A stretch of DNA of 39,482 nt, from contig JAFDIS010000024.1 of assembly GCA_019307945.1 (NCBI GenBank), positions 1 through 39,482 on the forward strand. The letters are read 5' to 3'. The stretch is from Deltaproteobacteria bacterium (GTDB taxonomy: Bacteria > Desulfobacterota > DSM-4660 > Desulfatiglandales > Desulfatiglandaceae). Shown piece by piece: positions 33,780-39,482 of the stretch (position 1 is its first letter; each line of letters begins with the position of its first letter). The translations under genes were made by a program, and so were the position numbers. The notes beneath the pieces were generated by a model that had not been told where the DNA came from, made no database searches, and worked only from the letters and a program-made list of their open reading frames with translations.

Positions 33780-34894
33780 CGCTGCGGGGCGTGAGGGAAA
33801 GGGACTGGTACGATGAAAAGCCCTCCCAGGGGCGGGCGTTTTCATCAGGGTTCCTGGATCTGCTCTCCTTCCTTTACGGCATCGGGGTCCGGGCGGCGTT
33901 CACCGCGAGGCGCAAGGGGCTCTTGAAGACGAAGAACCTGCCGGGGTTCGTGTTGAGTGTCGGGAATCTGACCGTGGGAGGGACGGGGAAAACGCCTGCT
34001 GCGGTCATGATAGCCCGCTGGGCCAGGGACCGTGGACACAGGGTGGCCGTGCTTTCCAGGGGTTATGGCGGCGCCACCAGGCAGCGCACCCTGGTGGTCT
34101 CGGATGGGACCAGGGTGCTGGCGGGTCCTGACCAGGCGGGCGATGAGCCTTGTCTTATGGCGCGACGCCTGGAAGAGGTCCCGGTGGTGGTGGGCAGGAA
34201 ACGGTATGATGCCGGAGTCAAGGCCCGAAAGATCTTTGGGTCCGATTTTTTTGTGCTGGACGATGGGTTTCAACACCATGGGCTTGCGCGTGACCTGAAC
34301 CTGCTGCTCCTGGATGCGACCCTGCCTTTCGGGAACGGAAGACTCTTGCCGGCAGGTCCGCTCAGGGAGCCTACCTCGGCGGTGAGTCGGGCGCACGCGT
34401 TGATTCTGACCCGGGCGGAGGAGGGTGAAAGGGCTTTCAAAAACGCCGCCCGGTTGAGACGGGAATGGGCCCCGCGTCCGGTCTTCCTGGGAAGACACGT
34501 GGCGCGGCGCGTGGTATTGCCGGGGGGTGAAAAACATGCCGTCCCGGGGATATTGAAAGGAATGCGGGTCGCCGCGTTTGCGGGGATCGGCAGGCCCGCG
34601 TCTTTCATGCGGACACTGGATGCGTGCGGCGCACAGACGGTGCTGTTCGAGTCGTTCCGGGATCACCATGAATTCAGGGCCCGTGAGATTCGAGCCCTCC
34701 TGGACCGGGCTCGGGCCCTGGGGGCGGAACTTGTTCTCACCACGGAAAAAGATTGGATCAGGCTTTTTCATCTGTCCTGGGCCCGGGAGCGGATCGGGTA
34801 CCTGAGGATCCGGTTTGAAATGTCGAAAGAGGATGATGGATTTTTTGAATGGCTCGAAGCGATTGTTCCGCCTCCCGGTAAGGCGGGGAGGTAG
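33776..34894 (+). CDS. lpxK: Tetraacyldisaccharide 4'-kinase
   Basis: The 372-residue kinase phosphorylates the 4' position of the lipid A disaccharide at the inner membrane. The P-loop is VGNLTVGGTGKTP with K72 and T73, preceded by an N-terminal hydrophobic helix that anchors the family in the membrane. The catalytic DDGFQHH motif (D162, D163, H167, H168) is complete. LLLLDATLPFGNGRLLPAGP and TTEKDWIRL are also diagnostic. The length is slightly longer than E. coli LpxK (328), mainly at the N-terminus. The ATG overlaps the waaA stop by 4 bp (ATGA) and waaF starts 6 bp after the stop. Lipid A precursor phosphorylation precedes Kdo transfer in the pathway, so the gene order does not follow reaction order. 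Confidence 0.95.
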   Translation: MTLRGVRERDWYDEKPSQGRAFSSGFLDLLSFLYGIGVRAAFTARRKGLLKTKNLPGFVLSVGNLTVGGTGKTPAAVMIARWARDRGHRVAVLSRGYGGATRQRTLVVSDGTRVLAGPDQAGDEPCLMARRLEEVPVVVGRKRYDAGVKARKIFGSDFFVLDDGFQHHGLARDLNLLLLDATLPFGNGRLLPAGPLREPTSAVSRAHALILTRAEEGERAFKNAARLRREWAPRPVFLGRHVARRVVLPGGEKHAVPGILKGMRVAAFAGIGRPASFMRTLDACGAQTVLFESFRDHHEFRAREIRALLDRARALGAELVLTTEKDWIRLFHLSWARERIGYLRIRFEMSKEDDGFFEWLEAIVPPPGKAGR

Positions 34895-34900
34895 GATTTC

Positions 34901-35965
34901 ATGAGCAAGGGTCCGGAGGGCCCGGGGCTTGAAGGGGTGGAGCGAATCCTGGTCCGTGCCACCAACTGGGTGGGGGATGCGGTCATGACGCTTCCCGCCC
35001 TGGAAGCCCTGCGGGAGAACTTCCCTCGCAGTCTGATCACCGTGCTGGCGACGCCCTGGGTGGCGCCCCTCTTCATGAATCACCCGGTCGTGGACGATGT
35101 GATGATCCTGGAGAAGGGAGAGGGCCTCGTGGGCAATCTCCTGCGCATGGCGCGGATTATCCGGGCTGTGCGGCGGAGGCGTTTCGACCTGGCCGTGCTT
35201 TTTCAGAATGCCTTCGAGGCCGCCCTCATTGCTTTCTTAGGCCGTGTCCCCGTGCGCGTGGGATACAATACGGACGCTCGAGGATTCCTGCTGACGCACC
35301 CGGTCCCGAGAGACGCCTCGGTCCTGGGTGTGCATCAGGTGGAGTATTACCTGTCCCTGTTGCATGGGGTGGGCTGGCGCGCCCGTGGCGGAGACCCGTG
35401 TCTCCGCGTGCCGGCGGAGGAGGCCGCCTGGGCGGAACGTGCCCTGTCCAGCGCAGGGGTAGGGCCCGGGGTGTTTCTTGTGGGGCTGGGCCCGGGCGCA
35501 GCCTTCGGCGAGGCCAAGCGCTGGCCTGCGGACCGGTTCGCGGGCGTGGCCGACCGGGCGGCCACGAGGTGGGGTGCCAGGGTTCTGCTCTTCGGCAGTC
35601 CCAAGGAGGCGCCCATCTGCCGGGAGTTGAAAGAGAGGATGGAGAATCCCCCCGTCGATTTCTGCGGGAGCACCTCCCTGACCGAGGCAATGGCCCTGAT
35701 GGCGCGCTGCGGGCTCTTCGTGACCAATGACTCGGGACTCATGCATATGGCGGCGGCACTTGGGGTGCCTACGGTGGCTGTTTTCGGGTCCACGGACCCC
35801 GAGGCCACGGGTCCCCGGGGGCCCCGGACCGCGGTGGTGCGACGCGAAGTGGCCTGCGCCCCGTGCCTCAGGCGGTCCTGTCCAACGGACTTTTCCTGCA
35901 TGCTCTCGGTCACCGAGGACGATGTGTGGGAGGCCATGGAACGATTGAAGAAGGAGATACAATGA
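34901..35965 (+). CDS. waaF: ADP-heptose:LPS heptosyltransferase II
   Basis: The 354-residue GT9-family enzyme adds the second heptose of the LPS inner core. Its N-terminal RATNWVGDAVMTLPALEAL matches the WaaF signature, in which an asparagine-tryptophan pair takes the place of the WaaC type. The C-terminal donor site has FVTNDSGLMHMAAALGVPTV and FGSTDPEATGP. A CAPCLRRSCP cysteine motif near the end is common in this family. A clear ribosome-binding site (GGGGAGGTAGGA) precedes the ATG. Its stop overlaps the gmhB start by 4 bp. With waaC and gmhB nearby it completes most of the ADP-heptose/core branch; the isomerase (GmhA) and HldE are not in this window. Confidence 0.94.
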   Translation: MSKGPEGPGLEGVERILVRATNWVGDAVMTLPALEALRENFPRSLITVLATPWVAPLFMNHPVVDDVMILEKGEGLVGNLLRMARIIRAVRRRRFDLAVLFQNAFEAALIAFLGRVPVRVGYNTDARGFLLTHPVPRDASVLGVHQVEYYLSLLHGVGWRARGGDPCLRVPAEEAAWAERALSSAGVGPGVFLVGLGPGAAFGEAKRWPADRFAGVADRAATRWGARVLLFGSPKEAPICRELKERMENPPVDFCGSTSLTEAMALMARCGLFVTNDSGLMHMAAALGVPTVAVFGSTDPEATGPRGPRTAVVRREVACAPCLRRSCPTDFSCMLSVTEDDVWEAMERLKKEIQ

Positions 35966-36549
35966 AACCCGCGGTTTTTCTTGACCGGGACGGCACGGTC
36001 AACGAACAGATGGGGTACATCAACCACCCCTCCCGGTTCGTCATGCTGCCGGGCGCGGCGGAGGCCATCGCCCGGCTCAACCATGCAGGGTACCTGGTCA
36101 TAGTGGTCACGAATCAGTCGGGGGTTGCGCGCGGCTATTTCCCCGAGGAATTGGTGGTTGAGGTCCATGCAATGCTGAAACAAATGCTCGGCCGGCGCGG
36201 AGCCCACGTGGACGGCATCTATTACTGCCCCCATCATCCCAGGGGCAAGGTGGAAGGGTACAGGAAAACCTGTGAATGCCGGAAGCCCGGTACCGGCCTG
36301 GTGAAGCGCGCGTGCAAGGATTTCGAAATCGATATGGCGTGTTCGTTCATGGTGGGCGATCGGTACTCGGACGTGGAAATGGGCCACAGGTTGGGGCTGC
36401 CGAGCGTCATGGTGAAGACGGGCTACGGCAGGGGGGACCTGCGGTACGTGGTACCCACCATGGCTAACGGACCCGATTTCGTGGCCGACGACCTGAAGGG
36501 TGCTGTGGACTGGATCCTGAACCACGGCAAGGCCGGGGCGGGGAAATGA
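35962..36549 (+). CDS. gmhB: D-glycero-beta-D-manno-heptose 1,7-bisphosphate 7-phosphatase
   Basis: The 195-residue HAD-superfamily enzyme removes the 7-phosphate from heptose bisphosphate in ADP-heptose synthesis. It has FLDRDGTVN with nucleophile D8 and acid/base D10, VTNQSGVARGYF, the zinc-binding motif YYCPHHP followed by CECRKPGTGL, and MVGDRYSDVEMG holding the magnesium-binding aspartates. Length fits the family (about 185-195). An in-frame extension to 35863 exists, but it lies inside waaF. ATG 35962, eight bases after AAGGAG and overlapping the waaF stop, is clearly the start. The waaC gene follows 25 bp later. Confidence 0.95.
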   Translation: MKPAVFLDRDGTVNEQMGYINHPSRFVMLPGAAEAIARLNHAGYLVIVVTNQSGVARGYFPEELVVEVHAMLKQMLGRRGAHVDGIYYCPHHPRGKVEGYRKTCECRKPGTGLVKRACKDFEIDMACSFMVGDRYSDVEMGHRLGLPSVMVKTGYGRGDLRYVVPTMANGPDFVADDLKGAVDWILNHGKAGAGK

Positions 36550-36574
36550 GGCGGAACTGCCGGAAACAAGGAAA

Positions 36575-37660
36575 ATGACGGGACCTCGAGAAATCCTCAT
36601 CATCAAGCTGAGCGCCATCGGCGACGTAGTCCATGCGCTTCCCTTCCTGGATGTTCTGGGACGCCGATTCCCCGAAGCCCACATCGATTGGATCGTGGAG
36701 GATGCTGCGTACCCCATTGTGGAGGGCCATCCCAGGCTCCGCCGGATCCTGGTCTCCCATAGAAAATACTGGCTGACGGCACGTCCCTGGCGCAGGGGCA
36801 GTGCGGGGTTGGCGGCGGAAGCGGTGCGATTCGTCAGGGAACTCAGGGCCCGGACATATGATCTCGTAGTGGACCTGCAAGGGCTTCTCAAGAGCGGTAT
36901 CCTGGCAGGCATCTGTCGGGGGAGGCGTAAGGTGGGTATGAGCGGAAGCCGCGAGGGGGCCCGGGCTTTCCTGACCGAGCGACCGGTTCCGGTGGATTAC
37001 GAACAGCACGCCATAGAGCGGTATCTCCAGGTGGCGGAATACCTCGGCTGCCGGGTGGCGCAATGGTCGGGGCGCATCCCCTTGCCCGATGGTGTGGGTG
37101 CCGCAGTGGAACCGCTCATCGAGGCGGAGTCGAGGGAGCGGCCGCTGGTGGCGGTGAACCCCATGGCTCGCTGGGACACGAAGCTCTGGGATCCCAACGG
37201 GTTTGTGGAGGTCGCCCGGAGGCTCCAGGAGGAGATGCAGTGCCGGGTGGTCTTCACGGGAAGCGGCCTGGACCGCCGGATGCTTGAGGATCTCAATTCG
37301 CGATTGAAGCGGCCTGCCCTGAACCTTGCCGGCCGCACCACGCTCAAGGAACTGGCCTATCTATATTCGCGGTGTGCGGTCCTGCTCACCACCGACACGG
37401 GGCCCATGCACATCGCTGCGGCTATGGGATGCCCGGTGGTGGCGCTTTTCGGTCCTACAGCGCCGTGGCGTACGGGGCCTTATGGCGCCGGGCACCGGGT
37501 GGTGCGGGTGGATATCGAATGCGCGCCCTGTTTCAAAAAGGCATGTGAGCATTTGACGTGCATGAGATCCATTACCGTGGATGCGGTGGTGGAGGCTGTG
37601 GAAAGTGTTTTGGAGGCCGGGGCAACGGACTCAACGAACCGGCTGGAAGGAGAGATTTGA
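36575..37660 (+). CDS. waaC: ADP-heptose:LPS heptosyltransferase I
   Basis: The 361-residue GT9 enzyme adds the first heptose to Kdo. Its start EILIIKLSAIGDVVHALPFL is the classical WaaC signature, and TTDTGPMHIAAAMGCPVVAL with FGPTAPWRTGPYG forms the ADP-heptose site. A CAPCFKKACEHLTCM cysteine cluster lies near the C-terminus, as in many family members. The ATG follows AAGGAAA closely. It is the last glycosyltransferase of the LPS run. The 157 bp between its stop and the Trm112-like gene contain no gene and no terminator that I can see. Confidence 0.93.
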   Translation: MTGPREILIIKLSAIGDVVHALPFLDVLGRRFPEAHIDWIVEDAAYPIVEGHPRLRRILVSHRKYWLTARPWRRGSAGLAAEAVRFVRELRARTYDLVVDLQGLLKSGILAGICRGRRKVGMSGSREGARAFLTERPVPVDYEQHAIERYLQVAEYLGCRVAQWSGRIPLPDGVGAAVEPLIEAESRERPLVAVNPMARWDTKLWDPNGFVEVARRLQEEMQCRVVFTGSGLDRRMLEDLNSRLKRPALNLAGRTTLKELAYLYSRCAVLLTTDTGPMHIAAAMGCPVVALFGPTAPWRTGPYGAGHRVVRVDIECAPCFKKACEHLTCMRSITVDAVVEAVESVLEAGATDSTNRLEGEI

Positions 37661-37817
37661 GGCGGAAGTCCTTTCCCCTCAGGCTTCCATGGGACAAACT
37701 GCGGGTTCCGTGGAGATTCGCGGCTTGGGAGGGGCGGAGGTGTCCGTCCGGGATCCGTCACGACCTGGGTACCCATTTCATGAGCAGGCCGTAGAGAGAC
37801 GGCTTACGGAGGAAGAT

Positions 37818-37991
37818 ATGGCGTTGAGCAAAGAACTGCTGGATATCCTGGCATGTCCCAAATGCAAAGGAGAAATCCACCTGAATGAAAAGGGAGACGG
37901 ACTTATTTGTAATGCCTGTAAACTGCTTTACGAGATACGCGACGATATCCCCGTGATGCTGATCGATGAGGCCAAACCCATCAAGGATTGA
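37818..37991 (+). CDS. Trm112-family small zinc-ribbon-like protein
   Basis: The 57-residue protein begins MALSKELLDILACPKCKGEI, continues LICNACKLLYEIRDDIPVML and has the CPKC and CNAC pairs of the Trm112/YcaR fold (cysteines that can bind zinc). In other organisms Trm112 proteins activate methyltransferases. The bacterial forms are often found beside LPS genes such as lpxK and kdsB, but their role there is not settled. ATG 37818 has an excellent ribosome-binding site (GGAGGAAG). The open frame continues upstream to 37581, overlapping the end of waaC, but the extra residues are unlike the family. It closes the envelope operon. Confidence 0.9.
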   Translation: MALSKELLDILACPKCKGEIHLNEKGDGLICNACKLLYEIRDDIPVMLIDEAKPIKD

Positions 37992-38301
37992 AAGGCCTGC
38001 CGGGCCCCATGGAGGCCGGGGCACGGCGTGGGTGGATCACCGAAGCACCGTGCGCCCGGACATGACTTCGTCAGGTGATCTTACGGCGTCAGGCCGTTTC
38101 CGAGCGGATTGAGGCAGAACAGGAGAGGTATGCCCTGAGTTGGCGATGAACGCCATTCATTGTCAATGCTGGTTACACCGCAGCCCAAATAGCCCCCGCT
38201 GAGAGGAACAAAGCTCCGGGAGTAAACTTTCCGTTGCCATCAGCCACCAAACCAGCAGCCCACACAAAACCAATCGCGGATTTTGGGGGATTTAATTTTT
38301 C

Positions 38302-38331
38302 TTGACAAGAAGATATTTAAAATGCTAAATA
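38302..38331 (+). promoter_or_regulatory. Probable promoter of the TetR-family gene
   Basis: TTGACA at 38302-38307 is a perfect -35 box. TAAATA at 38326-38331 lies 18 bp downstream and is preceded by TG one base upstream, giving an extended -10 element. Transcription would begin near 38338, just before the operator-like palindrome, leaving a leader of about 100 bases. Confidence 0.6.
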
Positions 38332-38346
38332 GCGCTCACTTGGCGA

Positions 38347-38368
38347 ACCAAACAACCGGTTGGTAGGT
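38347..38368. promoter_or_regulatory. Operator-like palindrome upstream of tetR gene (site 1)
   Basis: ACCAAACAACC (38347-38357) and GGTTGGTAGGT (38358-38368) form a 22-bp inverted repeat with 9 of 11 positions matching. It lies just after the predicted transcription start, where a bound TetR dimer would block its own gene. A closely similar site lies at 39315-39336. Confidence 0.65.
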
Positions 38369-38440
38369 AATTTCACCTCGCTTTTCTTTTCTGATTCCTG
38401 AATCTGTTATTATCATAAATTGCATCCATAGTGTACAAAC

Positions 38441-39046
38441 ATGACAAATAAAAAACGTTCAAGCAAAAAAATAGATAACCCTCGTTATCAATCCATTTTG
38501 GATGCAGCGGCAAAGATCTTCAGAGAAAAGGGATATCACCATGCAAATATCTCTGAGATAGCCAGGGAAGTCGGCTTACAGAAGGGTAGCCTCTATCATC
38601 ACATAAAAAGCAAAGAGGAGCTTTTGTATGAAATAGTCATCTCGGCCGTTGATCTTTATATAGAATCACTGAGAGAGATATTAACCTCCAAAAAGATTCC
38701 CGGTGCTGCAATAAGAGAGGCCATTATAGCCCATCTGCATCCCATAGATATCCAGTTTGATCGGATTTATGTTTTTTTGAATGAAATGCAGAATCTTTCG
38801 GATCAATACAGAAAAGAGGTAGACGTTCAGATCGAAAAATACGAAAGGCTGTGGGTTGACATTCTGGAACGTGGGAAAAGCACGGGCGTGTTCAGGGCTG
38901 ACCTTGATACGAAAATCACAGTGCTTTCTATATTCGGGATGTGTAACTGGTCGCTGAGGTGGTACAGACCTGGGGGCAAATATGATACAAGAGAATTGGC
39001 GGAGATGTATGCCCGCACCATCTTAGACGGGATCAAAAGGGTTTAA
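38441..39046 (+). CDS. TetR/AcrR-family transcriptional regulator
   Basis: The 201-residue protein has the TetR N-terminal helix-turn-helix: SILDAAAKIFREKGYHHANI, then SEIAREVGLQKGSLYHHIKS and KEELL (about residues 18-62). The C-terminal ligand and dimer domain ends SIFGMCNWSLRWYRPGGKY, typical of the regulators linked to fatty-acid or acyl-CoA metabolism; this functional hint is by resemblance only. A TTGACA promoter and an operator-like palindrome lie upstream, so self-repression is likely. A second copy of the palindrome lies downstream before another probable gene, which is the likely target. The gene and its flanks are much more AT-rich than the LPS genes, suggesting a different origin. 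Confidence 0.9.
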   Translation: MTNKKRSSKKIDNPRYQSILDAAAKIFREKGYHHANISEIAREVGLQKGSLYHHIKSKEELLYEIVISAVDLYIESLREILTSKKIPGAAIREAIIAHLHPIDIQFDRIYVFLNEMQNLSDQYRKEVDVQIEKYERLWVDILERGKSTGVFRADLDTKITVLSIFGMCNWSLRWYRPGGKYDTRELAEMYARTILDGIKRV

Positions 39047-39441
39047 CAGCCACATTGTCAGATTCCTTAAAAGAAAATAGCCATATTTGGCTTTGGCATT
39101 ATGGGAAGAGGTACTGCTATCGACATTTTGGGGCGTAGGATTAGATGGTTTCAGAGCCGAAAGTTGATACGAATGAATCAAGAAGCATATTGCTAAAGGG
39201 TATATAACCCGAATTGCCAGGCGAGATGGGGGTAAGTCGAGAAATAAAATTATAGTAAGTCCTTAACATAATTTATGCGTGATGGGGGAGCCGAAAAGAT
39301 TTTTTTGATATGCAACCTACCAATCGTTTGGTAGTCAATTTTATCTTGCTGTCGCCATGATTCCAGATGCGCAAGTAAAGCAGGGCCCCAGGGCCTATCT
39401 TTAAGATAAACAACATCATTTCAGTTACAGGAGGTGGCAGC
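39047..39441. other. Intergenic region downstream of the tetR gene
   Basis: This 395-bp gap has no supported gene. A small AGCCA/TGGCT stem near 39087-39100 follows the regulator but lacks a proper T-run. The main recognisable feature is the second operator-like palindrome at 39315-39336. A GGAGGT ribosome-binding site at 39430-39435 leads to the probable start of the next gene. Confidence 0.45.
39315..39336. promoter_or_regulatory. Operator-like palindrome (site 2), upstream of next gene
   Basis: ACCTACCAATC (39315-39325) and GTTTGGTAGTC (39326-39336) form an imperfect 22-bp inverted repeat (8 of 11 positions) with the same TACCAA/TTGGTA core as site 1. The bases after it (AATTTTATCTTGCT, then TGATTCC) also resemble those after site 1 (AATTTCACCTCGCT, then TGATTCC), so the whole promoter-proximal segment appears duplicated. 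Confidence 0.6.
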
Positions 39442-39482
39442 TTGGGAAATAGGAACAAGATGCAGCATCAGGCATTACTAAG
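39442..39482 (+). CDS. Probable start of a gene cut by the window end
   Basis: TTG 39442 follows the strong ribosome-binding site GGAGGT by six bases and the frame stays open to the last base, giving (M)GNRNKMQHQALL. Only 13 codons are present, too few to name a family; ATG 39460 in the same frame is another possible start. Its position behind the second operator-like site makes it the probable target of the TetR-family regulator. Confidence 0.4.
   Translation, partial: MGNRNKMQHQALL

Larger units (their letters stand above)
37992..38440. other. Intergenic region between the LPS operon and tetR gene, composition change
   Basis: This 449-bp gap has no supported gene. The first 140 bp are GC-rich like the LPS genes, and from roughly 38130 the sequence becomes AT-rich and stays so to the window end. 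The second half carries the regulator's promoter (38302-38331) and an operator-like palindrome (38347-38368). No tRNA gene or clear terminator was found near the composition change. Confidence 0.5.

Noticed and set aside
37992-38300. tRNA gene or attachment site at the composition change before the tetR gene
   Set aside because: No cloverleaf, TTCGA-type T-loop or repeated att core could be recognised.

Overview
The window looks like chromosomal DNA of a Gram-negative bacterium, most likely a member of the Desulfobacterota (former Deltaproteobacteria). This is inferred from gene families and their order, not from a search. The evidence is a full outer-membrane/LPS gene set (lpxC, waaA, lpxK, waaF, gmhB, waaC), separate glyQ and glyS genes, an exosortase fused to an EpsI domain with a PEP-CTERM-type TPR lipoprotein, and an NtrY-like kinase beside a DUF4390 gene.

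Layout. (1) 1-10.2 kb: the tail of an IS200/IS605 transposase, then AT-rich surface-polysaccharide genes: beta-propeller protein, ATP-grasp enzyme, O-antigen ligase/polymerase, NodB-type deacetylase, GT4 transferase, hexapeptide acetyltransferase, second GT4 and a secreted DUF4091 (GH123-like) protein. (2) 10.2-10.8 kb: an IS5-like transposase remnant abutting the last 50 codons of a Gfo/Idh/MocA-type oxidoreductase. (3) 10.8-18.9 kb: heparinase II/III-family protein, WbuB-like GT4, XrtD-type exosortase-EpsI fusion, lone cyclic-nucleotide-binding protein, MBL-fold hydrolase and a WecA-like phosphoglycosyl transferase. (4) 19.0-24.7 kb: prsT-like TPR lipoprotein, pcm (minus strand) and glyQ, with four low-complexity tandem arrays packed into three intergenic gaps. 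(5) 24.7-38.0 kb: glyS, mltA (minus), lpxC with a strong terminator, then DUF4390, NtrY-like kinase, waaA, lpxK, waaF, gmhB, waaC and a Trm112-like gene in one tight run. (6) 38.0-39.5 kb: an AT-rich segment with a TetR-family regulator, two similar operator-like palindromes and the probable start of a further gene.

How the genes fit together. The first 19 kb can supply lipid-linked sugar initiation (WecA-like), elongation (three GT4 enzymes), decoration or trimming (acetyltransferase, deacetylase, heparinase-like and DUF4091 proteins) and polymerisation or ligation (Wzy/WaaL-like). The exosortase and PrsT-like lipoprotein point to an exopolysaccharide/PEP-CTERM protein-sorting system, but no sorting substrate is encoded here. 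The 28-38 kb block makes lipid A and the Kdo-heptose inner core.

The most unusual content is the group of tandem arrays between 19.1 and 24.7 kb. One 9-bp family occurs twice, each time just upstream of a ribosome-binding site (prsT and glyS). A GGGT array with G-quadruplex potential lies between the convergent 3' ends of prsT and pcm. An 8-bp array after glyQ contains a perfect 72-bp duplication. Also notable are an 85-bp MITE-like palindrome and a hairpin overlapping the glyQ ribosome-binding site. Base composition changes sharply: a sample at 2221-2280 has 19 G+C of 60, at 20461-20520 it has 42 of 60, and at 38461-38520 it has 22 of 60. This suggests that both ends of the window have a different history from the middle.
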